From Silicimonas sp. (GTDB lineage Bacteria; Pseudomonadota; Alphaproteobacteria; Rhodobacterales; Rhodobacteraceae), in assembly GCA_022820365.1 (NCBI GenBank), contig JAJEFO010000080.1, positions 1 to 34,111 of the forward strand: 34,111 nt of DNA, written 5' to 3'. Under the pieces are notes generated by a model. It was given only the letters and a program-made list of their open reading frames with translations. It did not search any database and was not told the origin of the DNA. The position numbers and the translations under genes were made by a program. Below, one piece after another: positions 8,624 to 17,864 of this stretch. Positions within the stretch are counted from its first letter, which is position 1. Every line of letters begins with the position of its first letter.

Positions 8624-11590
8624 TCATCCTAGCACGGCATTGCAACGGGCGCAGGTTCCGGGATGCGCATGCATTCCCACATCCGGGAGTATCTTCCAGC
8701 AGCGCTCGCATTTGCTTCCGTCGGCCTTCTCGAAGAGCACGGCGACTCCGTCCGCTCCGGGCAGTCGGAATGCCTCTGCCGGCGCGGGATCTCCCGTGAC
8801 GGAAATGGATGACGTGATGCAGACGTCTGCGAAATCCACGGTCTTCAGTGCATCGCGAACGTCCCGGTCCTCGACGCAAACGATGGGCGCGGCTTCCAGC
8901 GAGGCGCCGATCCGCTTTTCCTGGCGCTGGATTTCGAGCGCGGCCGTCACGACCCGGCGAACGTGGCGGATGCTGGCCCATTTCCGGGCAAGCGGTTCAT
9001 TGAGCCAGTCCTTAGGGGCCTCGGGCATGTCGGCGAGATGCACGGACGAGTCGTCGCCCGGGAATCTCTCAAGCCACACTTCCTCGGCCGTGAAGACGAG
9101 AATTGGAGCAAGCCAGGTCGTCAGCCTGTGGAACAGCAGGTCAAGTACGGTTCGTGCCGCCCTGCGGGTCAGCCCGTCACTGGAGTCGCAATAGAGCGCG
9201 TCCTTCCGGATGTCGAAATAGAAGGACGAAAGATCGGAGGTCGCAAATTCGAAGACGGACCGAAAGACGCCTTGGAAATCATATGCCGCATAACGCGTGC
9301 GCAGCTTGTGGTCGAGTTCCGCCATGCGATGCAGGACCCAAGCTTCGAGTTCGGGCATGTCGGCGGGCGCAACGCGTTCGTCTTCCGAGAATCCCGCAAG
9401 ATTGCCAAGCAGGAAGCGCATCGTGTTTCTGAGGCGTCGATAGCTGTCAGCGACACCTTTCAGGATTTCCGGGCCGATGCGCTGGTCACCCGTGTAGTCC
9501 GTCTGCGCAACCCAGAGGCGCAGGATGTCGGCTCCGTACTGCTTGACGACCGCGTCAGGCACGATCGTGTTGCCGAGAGACTTGGACATCTTGTTGCCTC
9601 TCTCGTCCAGCGTGAAGCCATGGGTCAGCACGCCGCGATAGGGCGCCCTGCCTTGCGTGCCGCAGCTCTGCAGCAAGGACGAGTGGAACCAGCCTCGATG
9701 CTGGTCAGTGCCTTCGAGGTATAGGTCGGCAATGCCGTCTTCCGTGCCGTCCGGACGGTCGCGAAGCGCAAAGGCGTGGGTAGAACCCGAGTCGAACCAG
9801 ACGTCGAGTATGTCGAACACCTGTTCGTAGTCCTCCGCGTTGGCGTCGTTGCCGAGAAAGCGTTCCTTTGCACCGGGCTTGTACCAGGAATCCGCGCCTT
9901 CTTTCTCGAAAGCATCTAGAATCCGGGCGTTCACGGCGTCGTTGCGCAACAGGAAGTCGGGATCGTCCGGCTTTGCGCCAATCCTGACGAAACAGGTCAG
10001 CGGCACCCCCCAAGCGCGCTGGCGCGAGAGAACCCAGTCGGGACGGGTCTCCATCATTGAATGGAGACGGTTGCGACCGGACGGTGGCGTCCAGAGAACA
10101 TTGTCGATCTCTTTCAGCGCGCGCTCGCGAATGGTATCGCCATGCTCGTCCTGCCCGTCGCCCACAGGACGGTCGATGGCCGCAAACCATTGCGGCGTGT
10201 TGCGGAAGATGAGCGGTGCTTTCGATCGCCAAGAGTGCGGATAGCTGTGAGTAAGGCGGCCGCGCGCGATCAGCGCTCCCACCTCGGCAAGCTTGTCGAT
10301 GATGCGCTTGTTCGCGTCGCCTTCCTTGCCGTTTGGCTTGATGATGACGGCCCCGCCAAAGAACGGGAGATCCTCGCGGAACGAGCCGTCTTCGAGCACG
10401 TTGTATGTCATTGGCAGGCCGTGCTTCAACCCAATCTGGTAGTCGTCGTCGCCATGAGACGGCGCGGTGTGCACGAACCCTGTGCCGGCTTCCGCCGTTA
10501 CGTGGTCGCCGTTGAGGAGCGGGACGTCAAAGTCCCACTCCCCGTTGTCGGCATGGCCCCGGAAGGGATGCGCGCAGGTGATTGCGGCAAGCTCCGCGAC
10601 ATCGACATCCATAAGACGTCGGTACATCGTTGTCTCCAGCCGTGCCTGTGAGAGCGTGGCCTCGGCCAGATCGTCGGCAATGAGATACAGGTCCCCGATT
10701 TTCGCCCAGCACTCCTCCGGGCGTCCCGTGACTTCGTAGAGCCCGTAGCTGATGTCTGGTCCGAAGCAAATGGCCCTGTTTTGCGGGATGGTCCATGGCG
10801 TCGTCGTCCAGATGACTACCTTCGCGCTCTTCAGGCGCGATGCCCGCAAGTCGCCGTCCTTGTCCGCTGTTTGCTTTGACACTGAATCGCCGACTGCGGC
10901 CGCCGCGCCGCGATCAAAGGCCACGACGGGGAACTTCACCCAGACGGTATGGCTATGGTGATCATGATACTCAACTTCCGCTTCAGCCAGCGCCGTCTTT
11001 TCGACAGGAGACCACATCACGGGCTTGGAGCCTCGGTAAAGCGTGCCGTTCATCAGAAACTTCTGGAATTCCTCGGCGATGACGCGTTCGGCGTGATGGG
11101 CCATTGTCAGGTAAGGATCGGCCCAGTTGCCGGTCACGCCGAGACGCTTGAACTCGTCCCGCTGGATGTCGATCCAGCCTTCAGCGAAGCGGCGGCACTC
11201 CTGGCGAAACTCGACCACGTCGACCGCGTCCTTGTCGCGTCCGTTCTTGCGATACTGCTCCTCGATCTTCCACTCGATCGGGAGGCCATGGCAGTCCCAG
11301 CCGGGGACATAGCGCGCGTCCTTGCCCATCATCTGCTGGGAGCGGACCACCATGTCCTTCAGGATCTTGTTCAGCGCGTGGCCGATATGCAGATGCCCGT
11401 TCGCGTAGGGCGGGCCATCGTGGAGCGTGAACTGCGCGCGACCAGGCTTGCCGCGAAGCCGGTCATAGACACCGATCCTCTCCCATCTCTCCAGCCAGCC
11501 AGGCTCGCGCCCAGGCAATCCCGCCCGCATCGGGAAATCCGTTTCGGGAAGGTGCAGTGTGTCCTTGTAGTCTGGTGTGTCGGCACACAT
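8624..11590 (-). CDS. ileS: Isoleucyl-tRNA synthetase
   Basis: A 988-residue class I aminoacyl-tRNA synthetase that charges tRNA-Ile. HIGH lies at residues 68-71 and KMSKS at 667-671. The CP1 editing domain fills roughly residues 190-410, with WTTTPWTIPQN (261-271) and AEAGTGFVHTAPSHG (367 onward) as its conserved blocks. The C-terminal zinc finger has four cysteines (C961, C964, C980, C983), the bacterial-type arrangement. The ATG at 11590 is preceded by AAGGA. The gene is divergent from hemF, across 323 bases carrying a 12-bp perfect palindrome. ogt follows 43 bases downstream on the same strand. Nothing abnormal was seen. Confidence 0.98.
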   Translation of the reverse strand: MCADTPDYKDTLHLPETDFPMRAGLPGREPGWLERWERIGVYDRLRGKPGRAQFTLHDGPPYANGHLHIGHALNKILKDMVVRSQQMMGKDARYVPGWDCHGLPIEWKIEEQYRKNGRDKDAVDVVEFRQECRRFAEGWIDIQRDEFKRLGVTGNWADPYLTMAHHAERVIAEEFQKFLMNGTLYRGSKPVMWSPVEKTALAEAEVEYHDHHSHTVWVKFPVVAFDRGAAAAVGDSVSKQTADKDGDLRASRLKSAKVVIWTTTPWTIPQNRAICFGPDISYGLYEVTGRPEECWAKIGDLYLIADDLAEATLSQARLETTMYRRLMDVDVAELAAITCAHPFRGHADNGEWDFDVPLLNGDHVTAEAGTGFVHTAPSHGDDDYQIGLKHGLPMTYNVLEDGSFREDLPFFGGAVIIKPNGKEGDANKRIIDKLAEVGALIARGRLTHSYPHSWRSKAPLIFRNTPQWFAAIDRPVGDGQDEHGDTIRERALKEIDNVLWTPPSGRNRLHSMMETRPDWVLSRQRAWGVPLTCFVRIGAKPDDPDFLLRNDAVNARILDAFEKEGADSWYKPGAKERFLGNDANAEDYEQVFDILDVWFDSGSTHAFALRDRPDGTEDGIADLYLEGTDQHRGWFHSSLLQSCGTQGRAPYRGVLTHGFTLDERGNKMSKSLGNTIVPDAVVKQYGADILRLWVAQTDYTGDQRIGPEILKGVADSYRRLRNTMRFLLGNLAGFSEDERVAPADMPELEAWVLHRMAELDHKLRTRYAAYDFQGVFRSVFEFATSDLSSFYFDIRKDALYCDSSDGLTRRAARTVLDLLFHRLTTWLAPILVFTAEEVWLERFPGDDSSVHLADMPEAPKDWLNEPLARKWASIRHVRRVVTAALEIQRQEKRIGASLEAAPIVCVEDRDVRDALKTVDFADVCITSSISVTGDPAPAEAFRLPGADGVAVLFEKADGSKCERCWKILPDVGMHAHPGTCARCNAVLG

Positions 11591-11913
11591 CGGTCAGAGT
11601 CCTTGAAGGGTGGATGTTCGGGCGAAGGAGAGTCTCGGCACGTTTTTCCCGGCGGCTCGCCTGTCAGAGCGCCGGGCACGTAATTCGAATTATGATCGCC
11701 TTGCAGGTCACGAAGCGTTCTATATTCAGCGAAGCCGATCAGGACAAGGCGGCATGAGGCGCAGATTGCACGTCCGATCATGGCTATCGACGGTCAAGAC
11801 TGGAATTTCGCGTCGGCGGCGCTGCCACTCGGGTCAAAGGTGTGGTCAAGTCGCAGGCGAGATGCTTTACCGGAAACGTGCCTGGGCCGTTCTGGCCGAG
11901 ATCGGACGAGCAG
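11591..11913. promoter_or_regulatory. Divergent intergenic region between ileS and hemF
   Basis: This 323-base gap must hold the promoters of both flanking genes. The clearest element is the 12-bp perfect palindrome TAATTCGAATTA at 11681-11692, close to a TTGCAG at 11701-11706 and the AT-rich TATATT at 11721-11726. The spacing of these last two is only 14 bases, so I do not call them a promoter pair. No ribosomal or transfer RNA gene was seen. Confidence 0.4.
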
Positions 11914-12804
11914 ATGACAGAATGCCTTGAGGAAAGGAAGTCCCGCGCCAGCTCATGGTTCAAGAGCCTGCGCGACGAGATCGTGGCCGCTTTCGAGGGC
12001 GTCGAGGACGCTCACGTAATCGGTCCGAACTCGGACAGTTTGGCCGGTCGCTTCGAGATCACCGAAACAAGGCGTGCATCGGCTGACGGGTCCGACGCGG
12101 GCGGCGGCATTATGAGCGTGATGCGCGGAGGGCGGATCTTCGAGAAGGTCGGCGTGAATGTCTCGACCGTCTACGGAACCCTCGGCGCGCGCGCGCAGGC
12201 GGCCGTGGCGGCACGCGGCGTGCCTGGAATGGACAAGGATCCGCGTTTCTGGGCATCGGGCATTTCGCTTGTTGCTCACATGCAGAACCCCCACGTGCCG
12301 TCAGTTCACATGAACACGCGCATGTTCTGGACGCCTGGCGCATGGTGGTTTGGAGGCGGGTCTGACTTGAATCCGTGCATTGAGCATGCAGAGGATACGG
12401 CTGACTTCCATGCGGTGCAGAAGGCCCATTGCGACTCGCATGGCACCGACATCCATCCGCGCCTGAAGACCTGGGCGGACAAGTATTTCTTCGTGAAGCA
12501 TCGTGGCCGCCCGAGGGGCGTCGGCGGAATTTTCTTCGACGACTGGAACACTGGGGACTGGGAGGCGGACTTCGCCTTCACCCAGGACGTTGGCCGCGCC
12601 TTTCTCGAGGCCTATTTGCCGATCGTTGAGCGTCGTCGCCTGACCGAGTGGTCAGAGCGGGAAAGGGAAATTCAGCTTCGGCATCGCGGTCTCTACGTCG
12701 AGTACAATCTCGTATACGACCGGGGCACGAAGTTCGGCTTGGAAACCGGCCATGACGCGAATGCGGTCCTAATGAGCCTTCCGCCTGTCGCGAAGTGGGA
12801 TTGA
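11914..12804 (+). CDS. hemF: Oxygen-dependent coproporphyrinogen III oxidase
   Basis: HemF uses O2 to decarboxylate two propionates of coproporphyrinogen III, giving protoporphyrinogen IX in haem synthesis. The 296-residue protein shows FGGGSDLNP (substrate-binding Asp region), the block HRGRPRGVGGIFFDDWN, and GLYVEYNLVYDRGTKFGL near the end, all diagnostic. The start is the ATG at 11914 (MTECLEERK); the frame is open from 11842 but the earlier residues do not look like the family. The ribosome binding site is weak (GACGAG). It stands alone between a divergent ileS and the Phd-VapC pair. Presence of the aerobic enzyme fits an organism living with oxygen. Confidence 0.96.
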   Translation: MTECLEERKSRASSWFKSLRDEIVAAFEGVEDAHVIGPNSDSLAGRFEITETRRASADGSDAGGGIMSVMRGGRIFEKVGVNVSTVYGTLGARAQAAVAARGVPGMDKDPRFWASGISLVAHMQNPHVPSVHMNTRMFWTPGAWWFGGGSDLNPCIEHAEDTADFHAVQKAHCDSHGTDIHPRLKTWADKYFFVKHRGRPRGVGGIFFDDWNTGDWEADFAFTQDVGRAFLEAYLPIVERRRLTEWSEREREIQLRHRGLYVEYNLVYDRGTKFGLETGHDANAVLMSLPPVAKWD

Positions 12805-13012
12805 AGCAGGCAGCAGGGCCGCGCATCACTGACCTGGTTCTTGGTCGGCTATCTCAAGTCATTTTCGCAACTTGATTCAATGTCGGGCATTCGCCGAACT
12901 TGTAGTGCCATGGCTGCAATCACATTGCGAACAACTGCCGCAGCGGCGTCCCTTTCTGGTGGTCCCGAGTCCGAGCGAATTTTCGTCATCGACATGAGTC
13001 TCATGCAGATGG

Positions 13013-13050
13013 TTGCCAGAGAATTCGAAATGTAGCAATATACCTACATT
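13013..13050 (+). promoter_or_regulatory. Promoter and operator of the phd-vapC pair
   Basis: TTGCCA (13013-13018) is followed after 18 bases by AATATA (13037-13042). The -10-like box is the centre of a perfect inverted repeat, AATGTAG-N8-CTACATT (13029-13050), whose right arm ends 14 bases before the antitoxin ATG. Such placement is expected for autorepression by a Phd/YefM-type antitoxin. Confidence 0.6.
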
Positions 13051-13064
13051 CAAGGGAGGCAGGC

Positions 13065-13319
13065 ATGACTGGCAAGACGATGTCCAGCCGCGAATTCAAC
13101 CAGGATGTAGGTCGTGCCAAGAGGGCGGCGCTACGGGGACCTGTGATCATCACGAACCGCGGGAAGCCATCTCATGTATTGATGTCGATCCAACGGTACG
13201 ACGCCCTTCGCGGCAAAAGGCGCAACCTAGTTGAGGCGTTGTCCATGCCTGGCCTCTCGGACATCGAATTCAGGCCACATCGCGCTTCGATCCAGCCGCG
13301 CAAAGTTGATCTTTCCTGA
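13065..13319 (+). CDS. Phd/YefM-type antitoxin
   Basis: An 84-residue protein with the Phd/YefM DNA-binding N-terminal half: SSREFNQDVGRAKRAA, then GPVIITNRGKPSHVLMS, the standard strand-turn-strand of the family. The C-terminal part (residues about 55-84) should bind and block the toxin. The ATG at 13065 is preceded by AGGGAGG. Its stop and the toxin ATG share one base (TGATG), so the two are translationally coupled. The likely operator is the inverted repeat at 13029-13050. Confidence 0.9.
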   Translation: MTGKTMSSREFNQDVGRAKRAALRGPVIITNRGKPSHVLMSIQRYDALRGKRRNLVEALSMPGLSDIEFRPHRASIQPRKVDLS

Positions 13320-13747
13320 TGTTCCTGCTGGACACGGATGTAGTCTCAGAGCTTCGCAAGGCTGATGATGGCCGGGCCAATGAGCATGTCGTCGCGTGGA
13401 TTTCGGAACGCGATGCCGAATCCATGCACGTTTCCGCGATCAGTTTGATGGAACTGGAAGTCGGCGTCCTGAGAATCGAGAGGCGTGACAGAATTCAAGG
13501 GAGGTTGTTTCGCAATTGGTTGGACAACCGTGTGATGCCGGAATTTGAGGGGCGGATTCTGACGATAGACTCGATGGTGGCGATTCGCTGCGCGCGCCTG
13601 CATGTTCCAGACCGGAAAAGTGAGCGAGATGCATTGATTGCGGCCACGGCGTTGGTGCACGACATGTCGGTGGTCACACGCAACAGGGCGGACTTCTTGT
13701 CGACCGGAGTTCACGTGATCGATCCATGGGAAACCGTGGTTCACTGA
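13319..13747 (+). CDS. vapC: PIN-domain ribonuclease toxin (VapC/FitB type)
   Basis: A 142-residue PIN-domain protein. The acidic metal-binding residues are present: D5 and D7 in FLLDTDVVSELRK, E45/E47 in SLMELEVGV, D104 in SERDALIAATAL, and N122/D125 in TRNRADF. The VVSELRK start and total length are closest to the FitB subgroup. VapC toxins cleave specific RNAs, often initiator tRNA or the 23S rRNA sarcin-ricin loop; the target here is unknown. It follows its Phd-type antitoxin with a one-base overlap. The catalytic residues are intact, so the toxin is probably active. Confidence 0.92.
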   Translation: MFLLDTDVVSELRKADDGRANEHVVAWISERDAESMHVSAISLMELEVGVLRIERRDRIQGRLFRNWLDNRVMPEFEGRILTIDSMVAIRCARLHVPDRKSERDALIAATALVHDMSVVTRNRADFLSTGVHVIDPWETVVH

Positions 13748-13902
13748 TGGATTCGGGAATTCAGACACACTTGCGCACAGACGATCCGGATTCCAGCCTG
13801 GGGGCCATGACCTGGATCTGACGGCTGCCATCAGCCTGGCGGGTTCTAGTATGCACATCGTCCATTGCAGGCCTACCGGTCATGATGCCAATGGATGCCG
13901 GC

Positions 13903-14667
13903 CTAGAAGATCTCCGGATCATAGCGGACGCGTTCAAGATAAAGGCCGTCGGGCGGTGCCACCGGACCGCAGGCAGCGCGATCTCTTGACTCAAGTGACA
14001 CCTTGACGTCGTCGTGGGTCCAGGCTCCGGCGCCCACTCGCTCCAGGGTCCCGATGATCGAGCGAACCTGGTTGTGCAGGAAGCTGCGAGCTCGGAAGGT
14101 CGCGCGCAATTCAAGCCCGCACGGGTAGGGACGTGTCTCGAAGCTGATCTCGTCCAGGGTCTTCATCGGGCTCTTCGCTTGACACATGGCCGAGCGGAAG
14201 GTCGTGAAATCGTGCTTGCCAACGAGATGTTCGGCCCCTTTGCGCATGGCATCCACGTCGAGCGGATGCCGCACGCGCCACGCCTTTCCGGCGTGATGCA
14301 CCAGAAGAGCGCGGCGGATCACAATTCGATAGAGATAGCGGCGTTCGGTGGCGGAATGTCGGGCATGCCATTCGCTATCGACCTGGCTGCATGCCAGGAT
14401 GGCGACCGGATTCGGTTTCAGGTGGTGGTTCAGGGCCTCGGACAGGCGAAAGGGGTCCCAGTCTCTTGCGGTGTCGCAGTGCGCGACCTGTCCCAAGGCG
14501 TGAACGCCGGCATCAGTCCGTCCCGCAGCAGCGACTGGTGGGCATTCAGGTTCGAGCTGCGAAATTGCGCGTTCGACAGCTTGCTGAACTGATGGCGCTG
14601 ATGCCTGCCGCTGCCAGCCCGAAAACGAGCGTCCGTCATATTCGATTTTCAGCGCGTATCGCGGCAT
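13903..14667 (-). CDS. truA: tRNA pseudouridine(38-40) synthase
   Basis: TruA converts uridines 38-40 of the tRNA anticodon stem-loop to pseudouridine. The 254-residue protein begins [19 protein letters not shown] and carries the catalytic Asp52 in [27 protein letters not shown] in the C-terminal half is also conserved. Length and start are those of the family. It is a single gene on the minus strand, convergent with vapC and divergent from the Gfo/Idh/MocA gene across a 250-base gap. Confidence 0.97.
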   Translation of the reverse strand: MPRYALKIEYDGRSFSGWQRQASAPSVQQAVERAISQLEPECPPVAAAGRTDAGVHALGQVAHCDTARDWDPFRLSEALNHHLKPNPVAILACSQVDSEWHARHSATERRYLYRIVIRRALLVHHAGKAWRVRHPLDVDAMRKGAEHLVGKHDFTTFRSAMCQAKSPMKTLDEISFETRPYPCGLELRATFRARSFLHNQVRSIIGTLERVGAGAWTHDDVKVSLESRDRAACGPVAPPDGLYLERVRYDPEIF

Positions 14668-14917
14668 GGCCCGGCCTTTAGCAGGGCCGGGTCAAAATGC
14701 AACACGCGCTCACGATGCGACGGCAACCCGGAACAACGCTTGTGACGGCAGCCGAAGTCCCGCGGCGCTGCGGGCGGAATGTGATGCAAGCCGAATTTGC
14801 GTGCGATCGAGCGAACAGGCGGTGCTCTCGTTGTCTCGAGGTGAAACGATATTGACGCCGTCTCATCTTCTGTGCGGTAACTTCGCGCGCAGGACTGGCC
14901 ACGACAGGGAGAAGCTC

Positions 14918-16096
14918 ATGCCGATAGACGGAACTTCGGAAACCGGATTGCGGCGGATTCGGCTTGGCATGGTCGGAGGAGGACGCGACGCCTTTATCGG
15001 CGCCGTGCACAGGATCGCCAGCCGCATTGACGACAATTTTGAACTGGTGGCGGGCTGCTTCAGTTCCACTGCCGCGAAAAGCCAGGCATCTGGTGCAGAT
15101 CTGGGTCTCGACTCCAAACGGGTCTACGGCGACTTCCACTCGATGGCAAAGCGGGAAGCTCGCCTCAAGGACGGAGTCGAGGCGGTCGCGATCGTCACGC
15201 CGAACCACATGCACTTTCCTGTTGCGCGTGAATTCCTGAAACGCGGCATTCACGTCATTTGTGACAAGCCGCTGACATCGACGCTTCAGGACGCGAAAAA
15301 GCTGGTCAAGCTTGTCGAGAAGGCGGGTGTACACTTCATCCTGACCCACAACTATACCGGTTATCCGATGGTGCGGCAGGCACGTGCAATGGTGGAACAT
15401 GGCGAACTCGGTGAAATTCGCGTGGTGCAGGTCGAATACGTGCAAGACTGGTTGAGCGAGGATCTGGAATCAAGCGGCCAGAAACAGGCAGGCTGGCGTA
15501 CCGATCCGGCCCGGAGCGGAGCGGGCGGTTCGACCGGAGACATCGGGACCCACGCCTTCAATCTCGTTCAGTTCGTGACCAGGCTGAAGCTCGAAGCCCT
15601 CTCGGCAGATCTTCACACTTTCGTCGAAGGCCGACGTCTGGATGACAACGGGCACGTCCTTCTGCGTTTCGAAGGCGGTGCGCGCGGCATGCTCTGGTGC
15701 AGTCAGGTTGCGCCGGGCAACGAAAACGGCCTGCGCCTGAGAGTGTTCGGCACCAAGGGCGGGCTTGAATGGACGCAAGAGAATCCGAACTATCTCTGGA
15801 GCGCGCCATTGGGGGAACCCAAGCGACTGCTGAGCCGAAACGGGGACGGTACGGGCCCTGAAGCGGCGCGGGTTTCCCGCGTTCCGCCCGGCCATCCCGA
15901 GGGGTACCTGGAAGGCTTCGCGAACATCTACTCGGAGGCCGCGGTCGCTATCCGGTCTGCCGGGAGCGGCACTCCTGTTCCGCTTGGGGTGATGTATCCG
16001 GACGTTCATGACGGTCTTGCGGGCGTCGCCTTTGTCGATGCCTGCGTAAGGTCTTCAAGCCGAAACGCCGCCTGGGTGCCTATCGCTGTGCAATAA
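14918..16096 (+). CDS. Gfo/Idh/MocA family NAD(P)-dependent oxidoreductase
   Basis: A 392-residue oxidoreductase with an N-terminal Rossmann fold: LGMVGGGRDAFIGAVH (residues 17-31) binds the nucleotide, CDKP (115-118) holds the catalytic Lys117, and GGSTGDIGTHAFNL (203-216) supplies the Asp208/His212 pair. Members oxidise sugars, inositols or amino sugars, or reduce the keto forms. The substrate cannot be read from sequence. The start ATG at 14918 has AGGGAG eight bases upstream; the frame is open to 14666, but that portion is not family-like. The MVGGGRDAFIG start marks a large proteobacterial subgroup commonly found beside sugar ABC transporters and sugar epimerases, but none of these are in this window. 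Confidence 0.9.
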   Translation: MPIDGTSETGLRRIRLGMVGGGRDAFIGAVHRIASRIDDNFELVAGCFSSTAAKSQASGADLGLDSKRVYGDFHSMAKREARLKDGVEAVAIVTPNHMHFPVAREFLKRGIHVICDKPLTSTLQDAKKLVKLVEKAGVHFILTHNYTGYPMVRQARAMVEHGELGEIRVVQVEYVQDWLSEDLESSGQKQAGWRTDPARSGAGGSTGDIGTHAFNLVQFVTRLKLEALSADLHTFVEGRRLDDNGHVLLRFEGGARGMLWCSQVAPGNENGLRLRVFGTKGGLEWTQENPNYLWSAPLGEPKRLLSRNGDGTGPEAARVSRVPPGHPEGYLEGFANIYSEAAVAIRSAGSGTPVPLGVMYPDVHDGLAGVAFVDACVRSSSRNAAWVPIAVQ

Positions 16097-16427
16097 CCTT
16101 CGCGTACGACCCCGGTTCGGGAATGAACGAGGAAAGGGTTGTCGAAGGCTGCGGATCGGAGGCCCCCCGAAAGACCTCTCCACTGCCAGTCCGGGATCTT
16201 GATCGCCGTTGCACGTACCCTTGGTCTCCGTCACTTGGAAGTGTTCGCAACGGGGACAACGGGGCAAGTGACGCAGTTACGAGACGCTGCAATGGGCGGC
16301 GGAAATCTCAATTTGCAATTTTGGTTGAACGGGGTCGGTGCTGTGGACAGGGGCGACATGATCGCGTTTGGAGCCGTTGGTCTCGACGGCATGATCGCGA
16401 GCGTGACCTGAAGCGGACGAAACGACT
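16097..16427. other. Gap between convergent genes
   Basis: About 330 bases between two convergent genes. Three frames are open for 70-90 codons (16139-16411 on plus; 16055-16267 and 16231-16452 on minus). None has a recognisable domain or good ribosome binding site, and they overlap one another, so I call none. No clear bidirectional terminator was found. Confidence 0.4.
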
Positions 16428-17378
16428 TCAGAAGAAACCTACGGATTCGCATCCCACGCCAGCCATGAACTTTCTGATTGTTTGCCGCCTTGCAAGATCG
16501 AGCACTTGGATGGTGCCGTCGCCTTGGCAGGCAATGAACAGTTCGTTGCCGCGAAAGGCCATGTCCATTGGCTGGCGCCCGGTCGGAATGGCGGTCTGAG
16601 CTCCGAAATCCGCGTCGATCAGGAGTGCACAGTCTCCAGCCATGCTGGTCACCGCGAGCACATTGAAGTCCGGCGAGTAGCGCACGACCTGTGCAGGCTC
16701 TTCCAGTCCCTTCAAGGGAAAGGCTTCCGAAACCTCTCCAAGTTCCGCGTCAATCAGAAACAGCCCCGGTGCCTCGTCATCAACGGCAATGACCGTCTTG
16801 CTGTCGGCCGAGACAGCCAGCCCGGCAAGCGCATGGGGCGTCTTGATCTGACCTAGCAATTTCCGGGCCTGCAGGTCAATCACGGAGACAGAGCAATCCT
16901 CTTCGTTCTCAGTGTAGATGCGCGTCCCGTCAGGAGAAATCTCGAGCCGATGGCAATTTTGGGATCCGGCGTCAATCGTGCCAATGACCGCATTTTCGTC
17001 CGGATCGATGATTGCGACGACGCCACTGTCTTCGCAGGTAGAGTAGATCAACCCGTCCGGTCCAATGCGCATGGTGTGAGGGGCTGCAAGCGGGCGGACG
17101 TCGATGTCCGCGACATGACTTTGCGTGTGCACGTCAATCACGACGATCTGATGGCCCGGATTCGGGTTTTTCCCGTGTATGCCGTCACCGAAAATTGGCA
17201 CGTATGCGCGCGATGCATCCGGGCAAACCAGCAGTTCGTGAACGGTCTTTGCAAATCCGTCCAGGACGGTTTCGACCGTACCTGTTTCCACATTGAGAAA
17301 CAGGATTTGACACCCGAACTTGTCGACCGCGATGCATCCTTGCGTAGTCAGGGCTGCATTGTCTTTGGCATTGCACAT
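16428..17378 (-). CDS. YVTN-type beta-propeller repeat protein
   Basis: A 316-residue protein built of about seven 40-residue repeats of the form 'binding or signalling word, then a D-x-A/T-x-x-V-xx-I-D strand', for example VVVIDVHTQSHVADIDV-like units, VAIIDPDENAVIGTIDAG, and VSVIDLQARKLLGQIKT. This is the YVTN/lactonase-like beta-propeller. Related proteins include enzymes, electron carriers and binding proteins, so no function is assigned. There is no signal peptide or membrane segment from the ATG at 17378, implying a cytoplasmic protein. An upstream TTG (17438) in frame is less likely. A TTGACA box lies 74 bases upstream of the ATG. Its neighbours give no functional hint. Confidence 0.75.
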   Translation of the reverse strand: MCNAKDNAALTTQGCIAVDKFGCQILFLNVETGTVETVLDGFAKTVHELLVCPDASRAYVPIFGDGIHGKNPNPGHQIVVIDVHTQSHVADIDVRPLAAPHTMRIGPDGLIYSTCEDSGVVAIIDPDENAVIGTIDAGSQNCHRLEISPDGTRIYTENEEDCSVSVIDLQARKLLGQIKTPHALAGLAVSADSKTVIAVDDEAPGLFLIDAELGEVSEAFPLKGLEEPAQVVRYSPDFNVLAVTSMAGDCALLIDADFGAQTAIPTGRQPMDMAFRGNELFIACQGDGTIQVLDLARRQTIRKFMAGVGCESVGFF

Positions 17379-17428
17379 TGTGAGTTTTCTGCTTGTCCCA
17401 GCGGTGCTCTTGTTGGGGCTAGCGCCAT

Positions 17429-17457
17429 CAAGTTGCAATCGGTCTGGAGCTTGTCAA
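17429..17457 (-). promoter_or_regulatory. Possible promoter of the beta-propeller gene
   Basis: A consensus -35 TTGACA lies at 17452-17457 on the minus strand. At 17 bases spacing is AACTTG (17429-17434), a poor -10 match. The distance to the ATG at 17378 is about 50 bases. Confidence 0.35.
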
Positions 17458-17864
17458 GCATCCATTCGGGGCCACTGCGCCTCGTCAGGTGCAGAAACGG
17501 CTCTCGACCGGCAAGAGTGACGGAAACGGTTGGGACTCGGTCGCCACTGGCGTCCGTCCCGAGCATTTCCGTACGACGGCTGAACGCTTCCTGCAATTCC
17601 GGTTCGCGGGAGAGACCCCCTGTTTGGCGGGAGGCGGAACCAAGGATTCGATCACAGACTATCGCGCGTCCGTAGACTCGGTTTCATGTCTTTCATTCGG
17701 GAGGCTGCACCATTTCCGGGTGGTCTTCCCCATGCCATGTGGGCTTCCCCAACTTGTGTCTGTTTGGACCGGAGAGTGCCGCTTTCGGGGAGGCCGCTCA
17801 GTTTCTGTATCGAGCCTCAAGAATTCGGCAAGTCGACGCGTCCATGCCGGCCGACCCATGGCCG
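17458..17864. other. Gap between AEC transporter and beta-propeller promoter
   Basis: About 400 bases with no convincing gene. Open frames here are out-of-frame extensions over the transporter gene (minus, 17659-18522; plus, 17489-17899), or an 82-codon minus-strand frame starting with TTG at 17596 that overlaps the beta-propeller start. No repeat or terminator was recognised. Confidence 0.4.

Noticed and set aside
16139-16411. A 90-codon plus-strand frame after the Gfo/Idh/MocA gene
   Set aside because: Some stretches look protein-like, but there is no ribosome binding site or known family, and other frames overlap it.
17348-17596. An 82-codon minus-strand frame upstream of the beta-propeller gene
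   Set aside because: It needs a TTG start, overlaps the beta-propeller start and has no recognised domain.
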